Below, in pieces: positions 8,948-17,993 of a stretch of 64,000 nt of DNA. The DNA is taken from contig JALGAS010000001.1 of NCBI GenBank assembly GCA_023078685.1, forward strand, positions 1,984,001 through 2,048,000, given 5' to 3'. Source of the stretch: Neopestalotiopsis rosae. Its lineage: Eukaryota; Ascomycota; Sordariomycetes; Amphisphaeriales; Sporocadaceae. Below the pieces are notes generated by a model that was given only the letters and a program-made list of their open reading frames with translations, did not search any database and was not told where the DNA came from. The position numbers were made by a program, and so were the translations under genes. Each line of letters opens with the position of its first letter. Within the stretch, counting starts at the first letter, position 1.

Positions 8948-10070
8948 TCACGGGATTCAATACAAAAATCGAAGACAAACACAAACAAAGACGATAACAG
9001 GGCGTGATTCTAATATAGGCCTTTGAACCGCCCAACATCTACTACAGTATTTACTAACACTGTTCTTGGTGGAAGAGCGACGTCCAATAATGAAGCAGAA
9101 GCTGGTTGTATGCGCCCAGGTTCTCCTCAGCTTCCCACGTCGGGCAGCTGTACTCGGTCCACCTCACGGCGTAGAATAATCGGCCGTCATCAAACTCATA
9201 ATGTCCAATTATGGCCTCAATATCGTACTCAAGATTGTTATTGGTGGTGGGGCGTTGGTGGATGTCTTGCCAGACCGACAGATTTGTACCTGTACGATGA
9301 ACCCACAACAGTTCATCGCTTGAATGCCAGAACGGGTCTTGATTCCGAGCAACGATGCCATATAGAACCGTGTCGGGCAATTTGTATGTGCACAAAGCAT
9401 GGGATACGACCACATGGTTTGACCAGGTAGCTCCGACTTTTTCGCCACGCTGTACCTTGTCGATTGTTGTCGAAGAAGCCATTTAGAATGCTTTTAAATT
9501 GAATGAAATATGGGAGAGAAGGCCTAAGATGCTCGAAAGAAATCGAAATCCGAGTATATGTGATAGGCTAAACAATACTCACAGTGCATTGTGTGTGGTA
9601 TGTATGCAGTACATGTTTATATATGATTGAAACACGATGAGATTCCTCACCCAATACATTTCCCTGCCAATTGCCAAATATCGCTTCTCAGACATACAAA
9701 GATCACCTATGATTATGGATGCACGCGCAGGCGTCATTATCCGTTAATGGATTCTCTGGCAAACATGTGTATAAGTAATGTCAGAGTGAAGTGCACCATG
9801 AACAACCGTCTTCCTTGTCCATTTAGTAGTCACGAAAGATGATATATTCCTCACCTATCATGGAATATAACGACACAATAACTACGTCTGATGTTTCGTA
9901 CTTTTCGACTATATTGAGCAACGGCAACAGTCCAGGTGTTGTCGTCGGATTACTCATAGGGCTGGTGATTGGGATCGCAGCCCTCGTGCTCCTGGTTGGC
10001 GCATGTTTGGTCCTTTACCTTCTTGATAAATTACGACCTCGCAGCGGCCCTAGGCGGCCCAGAACTGCGT
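8948..10070. repeat. segmental duplication copy A (partner 42487-43672)
   Basis: Directly repeated block carrying the chromodomain gene and the 5' part of the membrane-protein gene. It starts immediately after the 17-bp array. Differences are scattered substitutions and short indels, including a ~30-bp segment (GCGCCCCGATGATCACG region) present only in the second copy near 43300. Confidence 0.9.
9054..9482 (-). CDS. chromodomain protein, 142 aa (copy A)
   Basis: An intronless frame starting MASSTTIDKVQRGEKV. Residues about 90-138 form a chromodomain: EYDIEAIIGHYEF, then LFYAVRWTEYSCPTWEAEENL and a final LLLHYWTSL helix. The aromatic positions (Y of EYDIEAI, W of VRW, and W/Y around TW.AE) match the methyl-lysine cage pattern 'YxVExI...YxVKWxGY....TWE..ENL'. 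The first ~90 residues (VVSHALCTYKLPDTV and SSDELLWVHRTGT) are not recognised. It could bind histone methyl marks or be a domesticated chromodomain from a retrotransposon integrase; no integrase or RT sequence is nearby. The paralogue is 42602-43033, about 92% identical by eye. It is divergently transcribed from the membrane gene at 9839 (357-bp shared promoter region). Confidence 0.8.
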   Translation of the reverse strand: MASSTTIDKVQRGEKVGATWSNHVVVSHALCTYKLPDTVLYGIVARNQDPFWHSSDELLWVHRTGTNLSVWQDIHQRPTTNNNLEYDIEAIIGHYEFDDGRLFYAVRWTEYSCPTWEAEENLGAYNQLLLHYWTSLFHQEQC

Positions 10071-10393
10071 CTTCTGATTCCCCGGATGAAAAAGCCCCGA
10101 GTGACACAGATTCAAATCATGGACAGTCAACGAGCGTCAACGAACCTAACGTGTTGCCATTTCAACAACCTACGATCATGGTCCATCCGCCATCTGAGGT
10201 CCACCCTGCGTTACAAAATCACCAGTCACAATCACATTATATGCCGGCAACTCATCAAGAGTCGACGAAATACTCCATATATCCTGCTCATCAAACCTCG
10301 GAAAACACGCAATCTTCGACTTTGCTGCAAGATCATACGCCGAGAAGGTGGGACGAGCCACCCGAGGTACCTCCCCGCAGTAGATCAGGATGA
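9839..10393 (+). CDS. single-pass membrane protein with cytosolic Pro/Ser-rich tail, 184 aa
   Basis: Starts MIYSSPIMEYND. A short Ser/Thr-rich ectodomain is followed by one strong transmembrane helix at about residues 36-62 (GVVVGLLIGLVIGIAALVLL and onward), a basic stop-transfer patch (DKLRPRSGPRRPR) and a ~110-residue polar tail rich in His, Gln, Pro and Ser. The layout resembles fungal Mid2/WSC-like surface sensors without the cysteine domain; function is not known. There is no cleavable signal, so type III topology is inferred. Copy B at 43424 is frameshifted just after the basic patch. Confidence 0.6.
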   Translation: MIYSSPIMEYNDTITTSDVSYFSTILSNGNSPGVVVGLLIGLVIGIAALVLLVGACLVLYLLDKLRPRSGPRRPRTASSDSPDEKAPSDTDSNHGQSTSVNEPNVLPFQQPTIMVHPPSEVHPALQNHQSQSHYMPATHQESTKYSIYPAHQTSENTQSSTLLQDHTPRRWDEPPEVPPRSRSG

Positions 10394-11261
10394 TGAGTCC
10401 CGGTCAGAGCCTGACCATGTCTGACTATGGGATGTGTTTTAAGGAATAGTGCTCAACAAAGTTGAGCTGGAATGAAAATGACATTGAAGGTGTTTTGAAG
10501 TGCAAATCTAGAATCTTGGTGAGAGAAGTGGATGTGTTGTTAAAGTGGGACGCTCAGAGTATTTTTTATTTTCTAGTCTATTCATCTACACAGAAACCTG
10601 ATTTTCTTGCATTCCCATTTTGGTTTTACCAGTATTTTTACACTGGTCCAAACGGTGTTGGATGCACAGCTGCGATTGCAGTGATTAGCCATTTGTATAG
10701 GTGGGCATTTTGCGTAAATTAATATGAAAGCCTAGAATATTTGTGAACAAACCATACAGTTGTAACTTACACCCTGGAGTATATATTGGCCAAGATTATA
10801 TGAATGTTTTATTCAACTAATGCGATGACCAATAGGACCATTGATAAGTTCTCGCCTAGGAGATTGAAATCGTGGACAACTAGATCAGCCATTCCAGTCC
10901 GATTAACCATTAATTCGTGAACGATTTCAGAGGTCATAAGTCAGTGGGCTCCCTTTGATACTCCCCCAAAACTCAGGCAGCGATATTTGATGTATAGGAA
11001 ACTCCGCAATTCATCTATCACGTACATGTCCTCTATTCTATCTACCGTGCAGTGCACAAAAGTCCACCCATACCGGACGACATACATAGATACGCTGAAA
11101 TAAATGTTACAAGGTTGATAGCCTCGAAGTGTCACAGAACACGAGAACGGATCTATCTCTGCACACTACCTAATCTTTGAAGTCAATATATACACCGTCA
11201 AGAGACCAAAAGAATTGCATTGCTGACCTGATAAAAGTGCTAATGTAAGATAATCAGCAGA
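10394..11261. other. intergenic, no convincing gene
   Basis: AT-rich. A frame at 10462-10722 has no family feature. Its right end (from about 11216) begins a short sequence repeated at about 17120 and 60254. Confidence 0.5.
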
Positions 11262-11633
11262 TCAGAATAGATACAAAACCAAATTCAGTACTGCCCCCAA
11301 CACTGAAACCATTTTCCCCATGGTCCTCTTAGAAGAAGAAGTCCCTCTCGATACGGATGTAGGTACAGGCGTAGTTAAGTGATACGTGAAGGAAGCATTT
11401 GAAGTTGACGTTGTCGAGGGGTTTGTCTGTACTAGACTCGACACTGGGACAAGAGTCTCATTGTGGAAGCCTTCGCCCGGCTTACTTAAATTCGACGCGG
11501 ACTGGAATGAAATAGAGGGCTCGATAAGATCTCGAGACATGGATGTATGGGTAGAGCATGCAATCGTGGTGGTGTATACCCTGGTTTCCAGGAAGGTCCA
11601 TGTTCTAGTCGCTAACTCAACGCGCGTTGCCAT
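11262..11633 (-). CDS. Ser/Thr-rich small protein with hydrophobic C-terminus (possible GPI protein), 123 aa
   Basis: Starts MATRVELATRTWTF and ends ...RTMGKMVSVLGAVLNLVLYLF. The body is about 35% Ser+Thr, as in O-glycosylated surface proteins, and the final 18 residues are hydrophobic after a small/basic region (SSSKRTMGK), as in GPI-anchor signals. The N-terminus is not a clear signal peptide, so either the first exon is missing or this is a remnant. A degraded relative lies at 17110-17340, and the last ~90 bp recur at 60254-60345. Confidence 0.4.
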   Translation of the reverse strand: MATRVELATRTWTFLETRVYTTTIACSTHTSMSRDLIEPSISFQSASNLSKPGEGFHNETLVPVSSLVQTNPSTTSTSNASFTYHLTTPVPTSVSRGTSSSKRTMGKMVSVLGAVLNLVLYLF

Positions 11634-12205
11634 TGGACGTTATAGATATCTATCAGCCTGCGTGTATTGAGTTTCATAGCCTTTTTGAGGCTTTGTTCCG
11701 TTCGATGTCGATCTTATACATACAAAGTATGATTACAGAGCCCAATTACTCCTCTTACTGTTTTTTTTTTCGGCGCTTGGCGCACAACATCCGATTCTAG
11801 CCACCGGTTAGAAATGATGACCCTAATCACACCGATCCAAAAAGAGGTGTTTTTGGTGTTGATGTATACCACGTCTACTGTACACCATAACAGAAGGTTG
11901 AATTAATCTGCATCAGATGAGCGCCCCGTTTCCGTTTCTAGATCTTACATCGAACTGTTGCTTTGAAAGTGGCATCATCGCCCTATTCATAATGAATGCG
12001 CCCTATCCTCTTCCCAGAGTATACGAGTTACTCCGCACATATAATCACAGCTTTTGAGCACAGCTGGTTCCGCGAATCTCCTCTACAATTTGACTTGTAG
12101 TATCAATCAATGTGAGACGTTTGTCCTCTAGTTTCGCATTCCAATCAAGCACAACAAGCTGACCATGGGATAGCTCTTGTTGTCGAACAACTGCGAACTG
12201 CCAAC
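11634..12205. other. intergenic, no convincing gene
   Basis: Contains a T run at 11760-11770. No family recognised on either strand. Confidence 0.45.
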
Positions 12206-12460
12206 ATGGGCAATATAGGAACTGGCAATCGGGAGCATTCTCCAAAAATGCTTGGTCAATCTCTAGCAGAGATGCGCAAAGATCAGGGTATTACTGCCTC
12301 AACGGCGGGAAGAAGCTCTACTGCCATTAAGGCGTCTAGTGTATATCCCGGTTGGTGGGCATTGGAATGGGCTCTAGGCACAGGAAGTGAAGAACCGTAT
12401 GCTCACGACCGTACCTCCCACAAAAGGTCGGGGCTCACTCGGAATGCACCAAAGTCTTGA
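12206..12460 (+). pseudogene. 84-codon frame shared with repeats at 26.5 and 50.1 kb
   Basis: Reads MGNIGTGNREHSPK ... LGQSLAEMRKDQGIT ... RSSTAIKASSVYPG and ends LTRNAPKS. The reverse complements of 26450-26650 and 50050-50260 encode related strings (SQSLAGI.DHQ, ARRSSTSIKASSVFP) but are broken by stops. Only this copy stays open for its whole length, which suggests an ancestral gene with fragmented duplicates. Product unknown. The 3' end overlaps the inverted repeat 12425-12960. Confidence 0.35.
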
Positions 12461-12960
12461 TCTGCAAGTTGTCTCTAGTCCTTTAAGACAGATGTTCTCT
12501 TGAACAGTATCTTACCATTTTACAGATATTTCTATGAATACAAGACAATTGGGATACGGACGGGATCAAAATCCCCTTCCTGTCACTGTTTCTCTTCTCT
12601 AGCCTTTCACCACGGACGATCCATATTCGGCGCTGACATTGCGGTCCCTCAGCCAGACCCACTTGGGATTGCTATCCATAAGTCCTTCAGCCGCCCAAAG
12701 ACACTTAAGCGCAAGAAACACTTGGGGCGAGTGCTGAATGTGGCTGGCCGAAATACTATAGAAGCTGGTATACTCTTCTGTCCTGTTTGTCCAGTGCTAC
12801 TCTTGTGTGCTGGGCTACTATTCTGTCCTAGTCTACTCTTTTGTGATGGGATACTCTTCTGTCCTACAGACAACAAGATTTCTCTTCCGTAATTGTATGT
12901 ATGACATGGAACTCCCCAGGCGTCCCTGCTTTTAGTGTCCTTGTTACAGTTGCAAAAATA
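12425..12960. repeat. inverted segmental repeat, copy 2 (partner 5115-5655)
   Basis: Reverse-orientation counterpart of 5115-5655. It includes an array arm at 12770-12872 (CTATTCTGTCCTAGTCTA and similar) and the end block CCTACAGACAACAAGATTTC. Pairing of the two copies could mediate inversion of the 7 kb between them. Confidence 0.8.
12770..12872. repeat. 17-18 bp array arm (ttctgt orientation)
   Basis: Five to six units ending in the conserved block CCTACAGACAACAAG and TTCTCTTCCGTAATTG. Confidence 0.8.
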
Positions 12961-13133
12961 TATGAGTTTGGCCGCCACGATGCTGTACCGACGCTGCCTT
13001 GGCCGCTTTACGCGATTGTGCTTCAGCGCTTATATTACTTTGCCCCTTTGTCCGATGGCACACCAAATCGTCCTCTGCATCTGCCCCGGTCGCTTTTCTG
13101 CGCCTAAAGCTCATAAGGAGTTGATTTTAGCAT

Positions 13134-13755
13134 TCATCCAGTACGACCCACGGGCAGCAGGACGAAATGCGGCGACATAAAGGCTGAGTGAGTAAATAGA
13201 CGTCTTGTGCAATACAGCCATGTGAATAAGGTCTGTCCTCTTTTTACACACTCTTTGTCTTTACCGCACGGACGCTGACAGGGATGACAGAAGCATATCT
13301 TGGTACCTTCTTGGTCAGCAGAGGTTACGAACCACTTCTGTATTTGTACCTGAGGGATGTCAGCAACAGTGGAGCACAGTATCTCCATATGCCAAAGCAA
13401 GGGTCTAATACTGTCTAGGTCCTTGGCAGGTATTTCATACGTCCTGCTGTAAAGTCTGGTCATAAATCAGACAGCAGCAGAACTTCGATGGCCTCGAATG
13501 GTTATATGTGCCGGAAAACAGCTCGAGGATGCAGTGCATGTTCTTTTTTTTCTCTTCTGTCACCTTCGAAATGCTAGTTTCACATCGACGAATTTGAGCA
13601 ATGGCTACGTAAGAGTGAGTTGATAGATCTAGCCTTGTAGATTCGAGCATAGCAGTCTTTTCGTGGGCAATTGAAATCATATATACACGAGATTTAGTGA
13701 TTGGTTCAAAGCTGGGAACAGTGCATATGAACATGTATGTAACTGAATATTCCAA
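13134..13755 (-). CDS. two adjacent unrecognised frames, possibly exons of one gene
   Basis: Frame 13755-13435 starts MEYSVTYMFICTVPS; frame 13463-13134 starts MTRLYSRTYEIPAK and contains a Cys-rich stretch (CFCHPCQRPCGKDKEC). A donor-like CAG|GTACAA follows VADIPQ. No domain is recognised. The 13600-13740 portion has a degraded second copy at about 15700-15860 (shared GCATA.CAGTCTTT, CAATTGA and TCAAAGCTGGG blocks), so this is at least a duplicated unit. Gene status is uncertain. Confidence 0.25.
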
Positions 13756-14051
13756 CTATACGTATATTTTACGACCTCTCCGCGACGATGCGCGTAGCGG
13801 AAAAGGCATACTTTTGGACATCTGGGGCGGGACCGATAGGAGGAGTGGACAAGGATGGCGTTGTGATACGCATCATTAAGTCGGGATGGCTGCTTAGGTA
13901 CGTCTGCCCAATCACGGATAATCGTCTTGGGAATACATAAGAGGATATAGAGAAATAGGCAGCCTAGGGGATGTCGGTAGGTTCCAGAAACACATCCAGA
14001 TGGAATTCAACTTCAAAATTGAAATAACGTTTCCAAAAGTGCAGATTCATC

Positions 14052-14800
14052 TCACAAAATACGAAGCAGGAAAGGATGTAAAAGAAGCAGCACCATAATC
14101 GATGGAGGAATTCTCGGGCGCGAAGTTAAGCCATCAGAAGATTCGTATAATAATGGACAGCTTCGGATTTGAGTCGCTACATATTCATATGCAAGTCGGT
14201 AACCCCTCGCATGCAATAAGTCAGCAAATACCATCATCGTGTCAGCGCCGGGAATGGGTACCATTCCAGTCCAGAAGGGCGGAAGCTGATTTTGTTGCAG
14301 ACCATATGGCTATGATACCGTTTCACCCGTTGCAGCTGCCGTCACAGGATCCGGAATCATGTACTGGCCACCTTTCCAGATGTCCACCGGAAAGCCGCAG
14401 AAGAATGATGAAGGCCGAGTAGTGACAGAATCCGAGTTACCCTTTTCGTGTTTCTTGGAAACTTCCTCTCAAACCCGTCCAACCATGATACTTCCCAGGG
14501 GAACCCTGATGATGAATGTGCTCTCACACTAGCATCAGCAATCAAGACAGAGGTCAGTCGTGTATTCGAACGGAAATAAGTTGAGCCGATCGCTCGCGGA
14601 ACTCATGTATAAATATGTCATCGCAGCATTTGTCTTCCATTGTCCTCTGTGCATGCACTTTGACCACTACACCAAATCTAGAAGCTGCAAGCACCGACCA
14701 TGAATTCTTCCTACCAGAGCAGAAGGTATCAACCTGAGTATCTGCCACGTGGGAACCACCTGACGTTTGATGGCTATTATCTTCGTTGTACATCACCCGA
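14052..14800 (-). pseudogene. decayed protein-like reading, family not recognised
   Basis: The minus strand reads CGFPVDIWKGGQYMI, PDPVTAAATGETVS, a TAG, then PYGLQQNQLPPFWTG and MVPIPGADTMMVFADLLHA in one frame (about 14400-14150). It looks protein-like but is interrupted by a stop. Upstream frames (14357-14545, 14554-14796) may be other pieces. No function is proposed. Confidence 0.25.
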
Positions 14801-15439
14801 AATGCAGTGCTTCAATACCGGTCAACGTACCAAGACTTTAAATACAATCGCGGTAGCGCACTTACTCATTCGCCAACAGTATTCATCGTGCATCTTAGAG
14901 GCGTAATCTGCGGCACGGGAGCGATGGAATGACGGTCACGGAGATGACTAGGTCTTGCCGTACTTAGCAAGCTTTCCTTATTCACGCGACACAATGTCAC
15001 GTGATTACTTAAGGCTGTTCCGTTCTTAGTTCTTTGTTCTTGATCCTTCCACCGCGTTCTGGCCTGTACTTATCCACCCTTGGTCCTTGGGTGCAACACA
15101 GAGTGAATGTCTTGATGAATACACGAGAACAACAAAACCATGCGGCTGTTCGAGATGAAGTGTTGGGGGTACATTTGGTTGGACTACTAACGATTGAAAT
15201 TTCTGTCTTCGGCGTGAGTCATACCCACTATGCCAGCATTATGCAAGATCTGAAGTCATCAGCAATGCACTGCAGAGCAACGAGCTTGCGCTCAAAGCTC
15301 TTAAGAATTCGCCTTTACTTGTCATTGCCTGTATGTTGCTCTTCATGTCCACAGCAGCGCTGGGTTATGTATGGTGGATCTGGAAACATAGCTACATCTG
15401 GATTATAAATCACATCGTTACGTGTGTACAACCAAGATC

Positions 15440-15560
15440 GGCTTCTTCTTGTTGTCTCACTTCTCTTATCTCTAAGCGCGGACGATCCATGTCCGGCGCT
15501 GACATTCATGTATCACAATCAGACCCACTTGGCACTGTAATCTGGTGCAAATTCTGGCCA
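15440..15560. repeat. dispersed ~120-bp repeat (GGACGATCCAT / CAGACCCACTT family)
   Basis: Plus-strand copy: CGCGGACGATCCATGTCCG, GCGCTGACATTCATGTA, CAGACCCACTTGGCACTGT. Other copies: about 5395-5515 (minus), 12590-12700 (plus), 51465-51610 (plus), 51660-51790 (minus), 52885-53010 (minus). No coding capacity is seen; it could be part of a MITE or LTR. Confidence 0.7.
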
Positions 15561-15699
15561 TATAGTCTCTCAGACCGTAGTAGAACTTGATGACTATCAA
15601 TTATTTCACATTCTGGTAGGTATTTATAGTATGCAGCAAAATGCTTTTACATCCCCCTCGCGTAGCTTCAAAAATGATGCTTCGACGCACGCGAGTAAG

Positions 15700-15860
15700 G
15701 GGCAAGTCAAAGTGACTCAACAGGTCGAGGGTTATAATCCGAGCATACCAGTCTTTGGATACCGGTGATGCAATTGAGAGTCATATATATATGAGATTTA
15801 CGGTAATGATATGGTCAAAGCTGGGGCACGTACAAACAGCTATGGATATACATCAAGCAG
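15700..15860. repeat. degraded copy of 13600-13740
   Basis: Shares GAGCATA.CAGTCTTT, GCAATTGA, TCATATATA, GAGATTTA and TCAAAGCTGGG in the same order. Confidence 0.5.
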
Positions 15861-15975
15861 TCGCAAAGGATGAACACACAGTGCAGCATCGAGTGATCGA
15901 GTGGAGCTGCGCTCTGATATACAGGTAAGAAACCTGCCAACATTGTCAATAGAGCCACGTTAATTCTCCAAGTTG

Positions 15976-16006
<31 letters not shown>

Positions 16007-16007
16007 A
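15976..16007. repeat. poly-A tract (~29 A)
   Basis: An uninterrupted A run after AAGTTG. Such a tract can mark a retroposed insertion or be a simple repeat. No retroelement coding sequence adjoins it. Confidence 0.9.
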
Positions 16008-16254
16008 AACAGGATCTTGCTGGCCTCGACTTAACTGTAGACCGACCTCAACTCGAACAATTTTGGAATGGCATAGGAAAAGGGGAGCTAATCGTTTTCA
16101 CTAATCGCCTCAAAGCTCTTGCCGCAACTCAAATTGGTTCTACTAGATACCTTTGACAAATAATGGCATTCAAGATTGGCTCGTATAAATTTGAGACTTC
16201 ACATTCAACTGGACTGTTCATACCGCTGCTTACAATGTCGATTTGACTGGAATG

Positions 16255-16490
16255 AGCTCATGAAGTGAAGTCATGGATAGCAATAAGATGTGAAAGACGA
16301 CACAAAGAGTACCTGGACGGAATACGACCGGCTACCGACGAATCACCAACGCCAGACAGGGATCCCGAGTTCGAGAGGCTGCGAGATATGTCGCCGACGC
16401 CCGATCCGCCAGCGGCCTCTCGAAAGGACTAGAACGGAGTCTCGAAAGGACTAGAACGGAGAGGATCGGCTCTTCGCTTGGTACAACGGC
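16255..16490 (+). pseudogene. duplicated 3'-end fragment of the gene at 36906-38129
   Basis: The reverse complement of 36850-37060 is present here: AGCAATAAGATGTGAAAGAC ... AAGAGTACCTGG ... GGAATACGACCGGCTACCGA ... GATCCCGAGTTCGAGAGGCT. It encodes the tail EYL.GIRPAT and PDPPAASRKD. The stop-containing end TCTCGAAAGGACTAGAACGGAG is itself tandemly duplicated (about 16419-16462). No 5' part is present. Confidence 0.8.
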
Positions 16491-16539
16491 TTATTGGGGC
16501 AGGAGAGCCTGACATATACGAGACATGTAGGCTTTCCTC

Positions 16540-16866
16540 GACCCCTTACCAAAAAAGTGAGACTTGTTTGCACTGCCTGCAAGTATGTGGCCACTTACTA
16601 CCATAAGCGATGCGCTCGGAAGCCTCCCAAGCGGGCCCTGCCTGTGCGTGAAGGACATGAAATGTGGGCCTAAAACCCGCAAGCCGGGACCATGTGGGTC
16701 TAAGCTCCGGTTCTCCGGATGGAGGCCGGAATACTACAATGCTTGTCCCTTTGAGCTAGGTAAGAGTGGCAACAGCACCATGCAACAGCAACAGAGATTT
16801 CATCTGGATGATGCGGATCTTATGACCGTATGCCGCTGGGCTAGTCTAGTTTGCCCCAGCAGATAG
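16540..16866 (+). pseudogene. best-preserved copy of the CPFELGKSGNS family
   Basis: One open frame reads MKCGPKTRKPGPCGSKLRF, SGWRPEYYNACPFELGKSGN, STMQQQQRFHLDDADLMTVC and ends at 16866. An overlapping frame upstream reads VCTACKYVATYYHKRCARK, a possible Cys/His metal-binding segment. The two frames would need a frameshift or splice to join. Similar strings occur, full of stops, at 8283, 20600, 23575, 33440, 50745, 61865 and 63600. The protein family is unknown to me. This locus may be a remnant itself, since no start or upstream exon is evident. Confidence 0.45.
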
Positions 16867-17109
16867 GTATGGCAAATCACGTACAATTTGTCAAGTTCAA
16901 GTTTGTTTTTGATCGGCAAGAATGGCAAACGTGCCCAACATCAGCTCTAGAATTAGGTATCTCATACCATGGCATTATGTTTGAAAATGCCCTTGCTAGG
17001 ACCTGGCCAGCTCCCAATGTCCTCGGTCTCCTACAAGATACGGCCCACTCAACTCAACTGCAGAGGTCTGCACTGGCTTAATCGATATTCCGCTACTTCC
17101 TTCAGAATG

Positions 17110-17340
17110 TATGGCCGTAGATCAAAATCAGTACAAAACCAAATTCAGTATTGCACTACACGCCAAAAACATTTTCACTATGCTCTCTTGGAAGAGGAAG
17201 TCCCTCTCAATGCGTATGACGGTATAGGCGTCGTTGAATGATACGTGAAGGAAGCATTGTAAGTTGATGTTGTCGAGGGGCTCATCTGTAATAGACTCGA
17301 CATCGGGACAAGGGTCGCGTTGTGCGAACTTGCAGCCGTC
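17110..17340 (-). pseudogene. degraded relative of the Ser/Thr-rich gene at 11262
   Basis: Shares TACAAAACCAAATTCAGTA, GAAGTCCCTCTC, GATACGTGAAGGAAGCATT, GTTGTCGAGGGG and GACTCGACA with 11270-11470 in the same order, about 75-80% by eye. It is interrupted by stops and small indels. Confidence 0.65.
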
Positions 17341-17424
17341 GTTCCAAGAATTCCCAAATCTATTGACCACCCACTTCGTTCAACGATGTGCTGCTGTAAA
17401 GTCTTAGAATATGGTCCCTCACAC

Positions 17425-17910
17425 CTACTCTATCTCATCGAAAGGATACCCTTCGACATCAGCTACCAACTCATCTTCCGCCTCCCGCTTCAACCTCTTT
17501 CTCATGCTGCATTGGTCTCCGGATATCCCTTGCAAAGCCTCCGGGCCTGTGTGGACGTGCGTCACAGAAAGACTTCTTGGACCAGGCGCATAGTTGTGGC
17601 CGCTATCATAGGGTGCCGATGTCTGGAAATGCGCTCCAAAGCTCCGGGGCATCGGCTTCTGTGGCCCGCTGAGCATGGCGTTTAGACGCTCGATCTCAAG
17701 TCCCTGACGTATTTCAGACTCGCGCAGGTCTTCGACTTCTTTGATTAGGCGTTCTTTGTCGTGTTGACGTTGTTGGTTCTCTTGCTGCAGACTACTTGTA
17801 TATGTCTGCAATTGGTGCAAGGAGCGGGCAAACTCTTGAAGAGCGCTGTAGAAAACTGTGACGGGAAGCATAAGAAGAGGAGCGGGAGGCGCAGGGGTAT
17901 GATTCGCCAT
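17425..17910 (-). CDS. coiled-coil protein with basic C-terminal patch, 161 aa
   Basis: Starts MANHTPAPPAPLLMLP. Residues about 25-80 form a heptad-rich helix (LQTYTSSLQQENQQRQHDKE, then RLIKEVEDLRESEIRQGLEI and ERLNAMLSG). The C-terminal block EALQGISGDQCSMRKRLKRE, AEDELVADVEGYPFDEIE contains a basic, NLS-like RKRLKR. The same C-terminal block recurs as fragments at 26640-26777 and 50260-50400, so the gene belongs to a local family. No known domain beyond coiled coil; a nuclear scaffold or DNA-associated role is only a guess. An intron further upstream is possible, but this Met follows a clear break. Confidence 0.55.
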   Translation of the reverse strand: MANHTPAPPAPLLMLPVTVFYSALQEFARSLHQLQTYTSSLQQENQQRQHDKERLIKEVEDLRESEIRQGLEIERLNAMLSGPQKPMPRSFGAHFQTSAPYDSGHNYAPGPRSLSVTHVHTGPEALQGISGDQCSMRKRLKREAEDELVADVEGYPFDEIE

Positions 17911-17993
17911 GATTGAATCAAAATTTGTTCCCGTAGGTTCGAATAAAAACCTCGTACTTGATCAATGTCAAGATATCGAGTGGAACGGTCCAT

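Larger units (their letters stand above)
8080..8960. mobile_element. foldback-like element: inverted 17-18 bp arrays around a unique core
   Basis: The left arm (8085-8130 and 8435-8560) reads ACAGAACAGTATCC-type units. The core (about 8560-8690) contains CGTCGAGATTGTACCACTC and GGAGGCGGAGTAGTTGTTG. The right arm (8690-8946) reads CTCTTCTGTGTTGCATA-type units, so the arms are inverted relative to each other. The same core, reverse-complemented and with arrays on both sides, occurs at 44700-45290. The left arm is interrupted at about 8130-8435 by T/A-rich DNA and a decayed repeat. No transposase frame is present, so the element would be non-autonomous; 'mobile' is inferred from copy number and structure. 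Confidence 0.6.

Noticed and set aside
8656..9038. Open frames of 63-113 codons over the 17-bp array on both strands
   Set aside because: They are produced by a stop-free 17-bp unit cycling through three frames; the peptide has a pure 17-residue period and no other coding sign.
9054..9482. Chromodomain as the end of an LTR-retrotransposon integrase
   Set aside because: No reverse transcriptase, RNase H, integrase core or LTR is found around either copy; the protein has its own ATG and a unique N-terminal half. Domestication from one remains possible.
15976..16007. Poly-A tail of a LINE or SINE
   Set aside because: No reverse transcriptase or pol III promoter boxes seen next to it; a simple homopolymer is enough.
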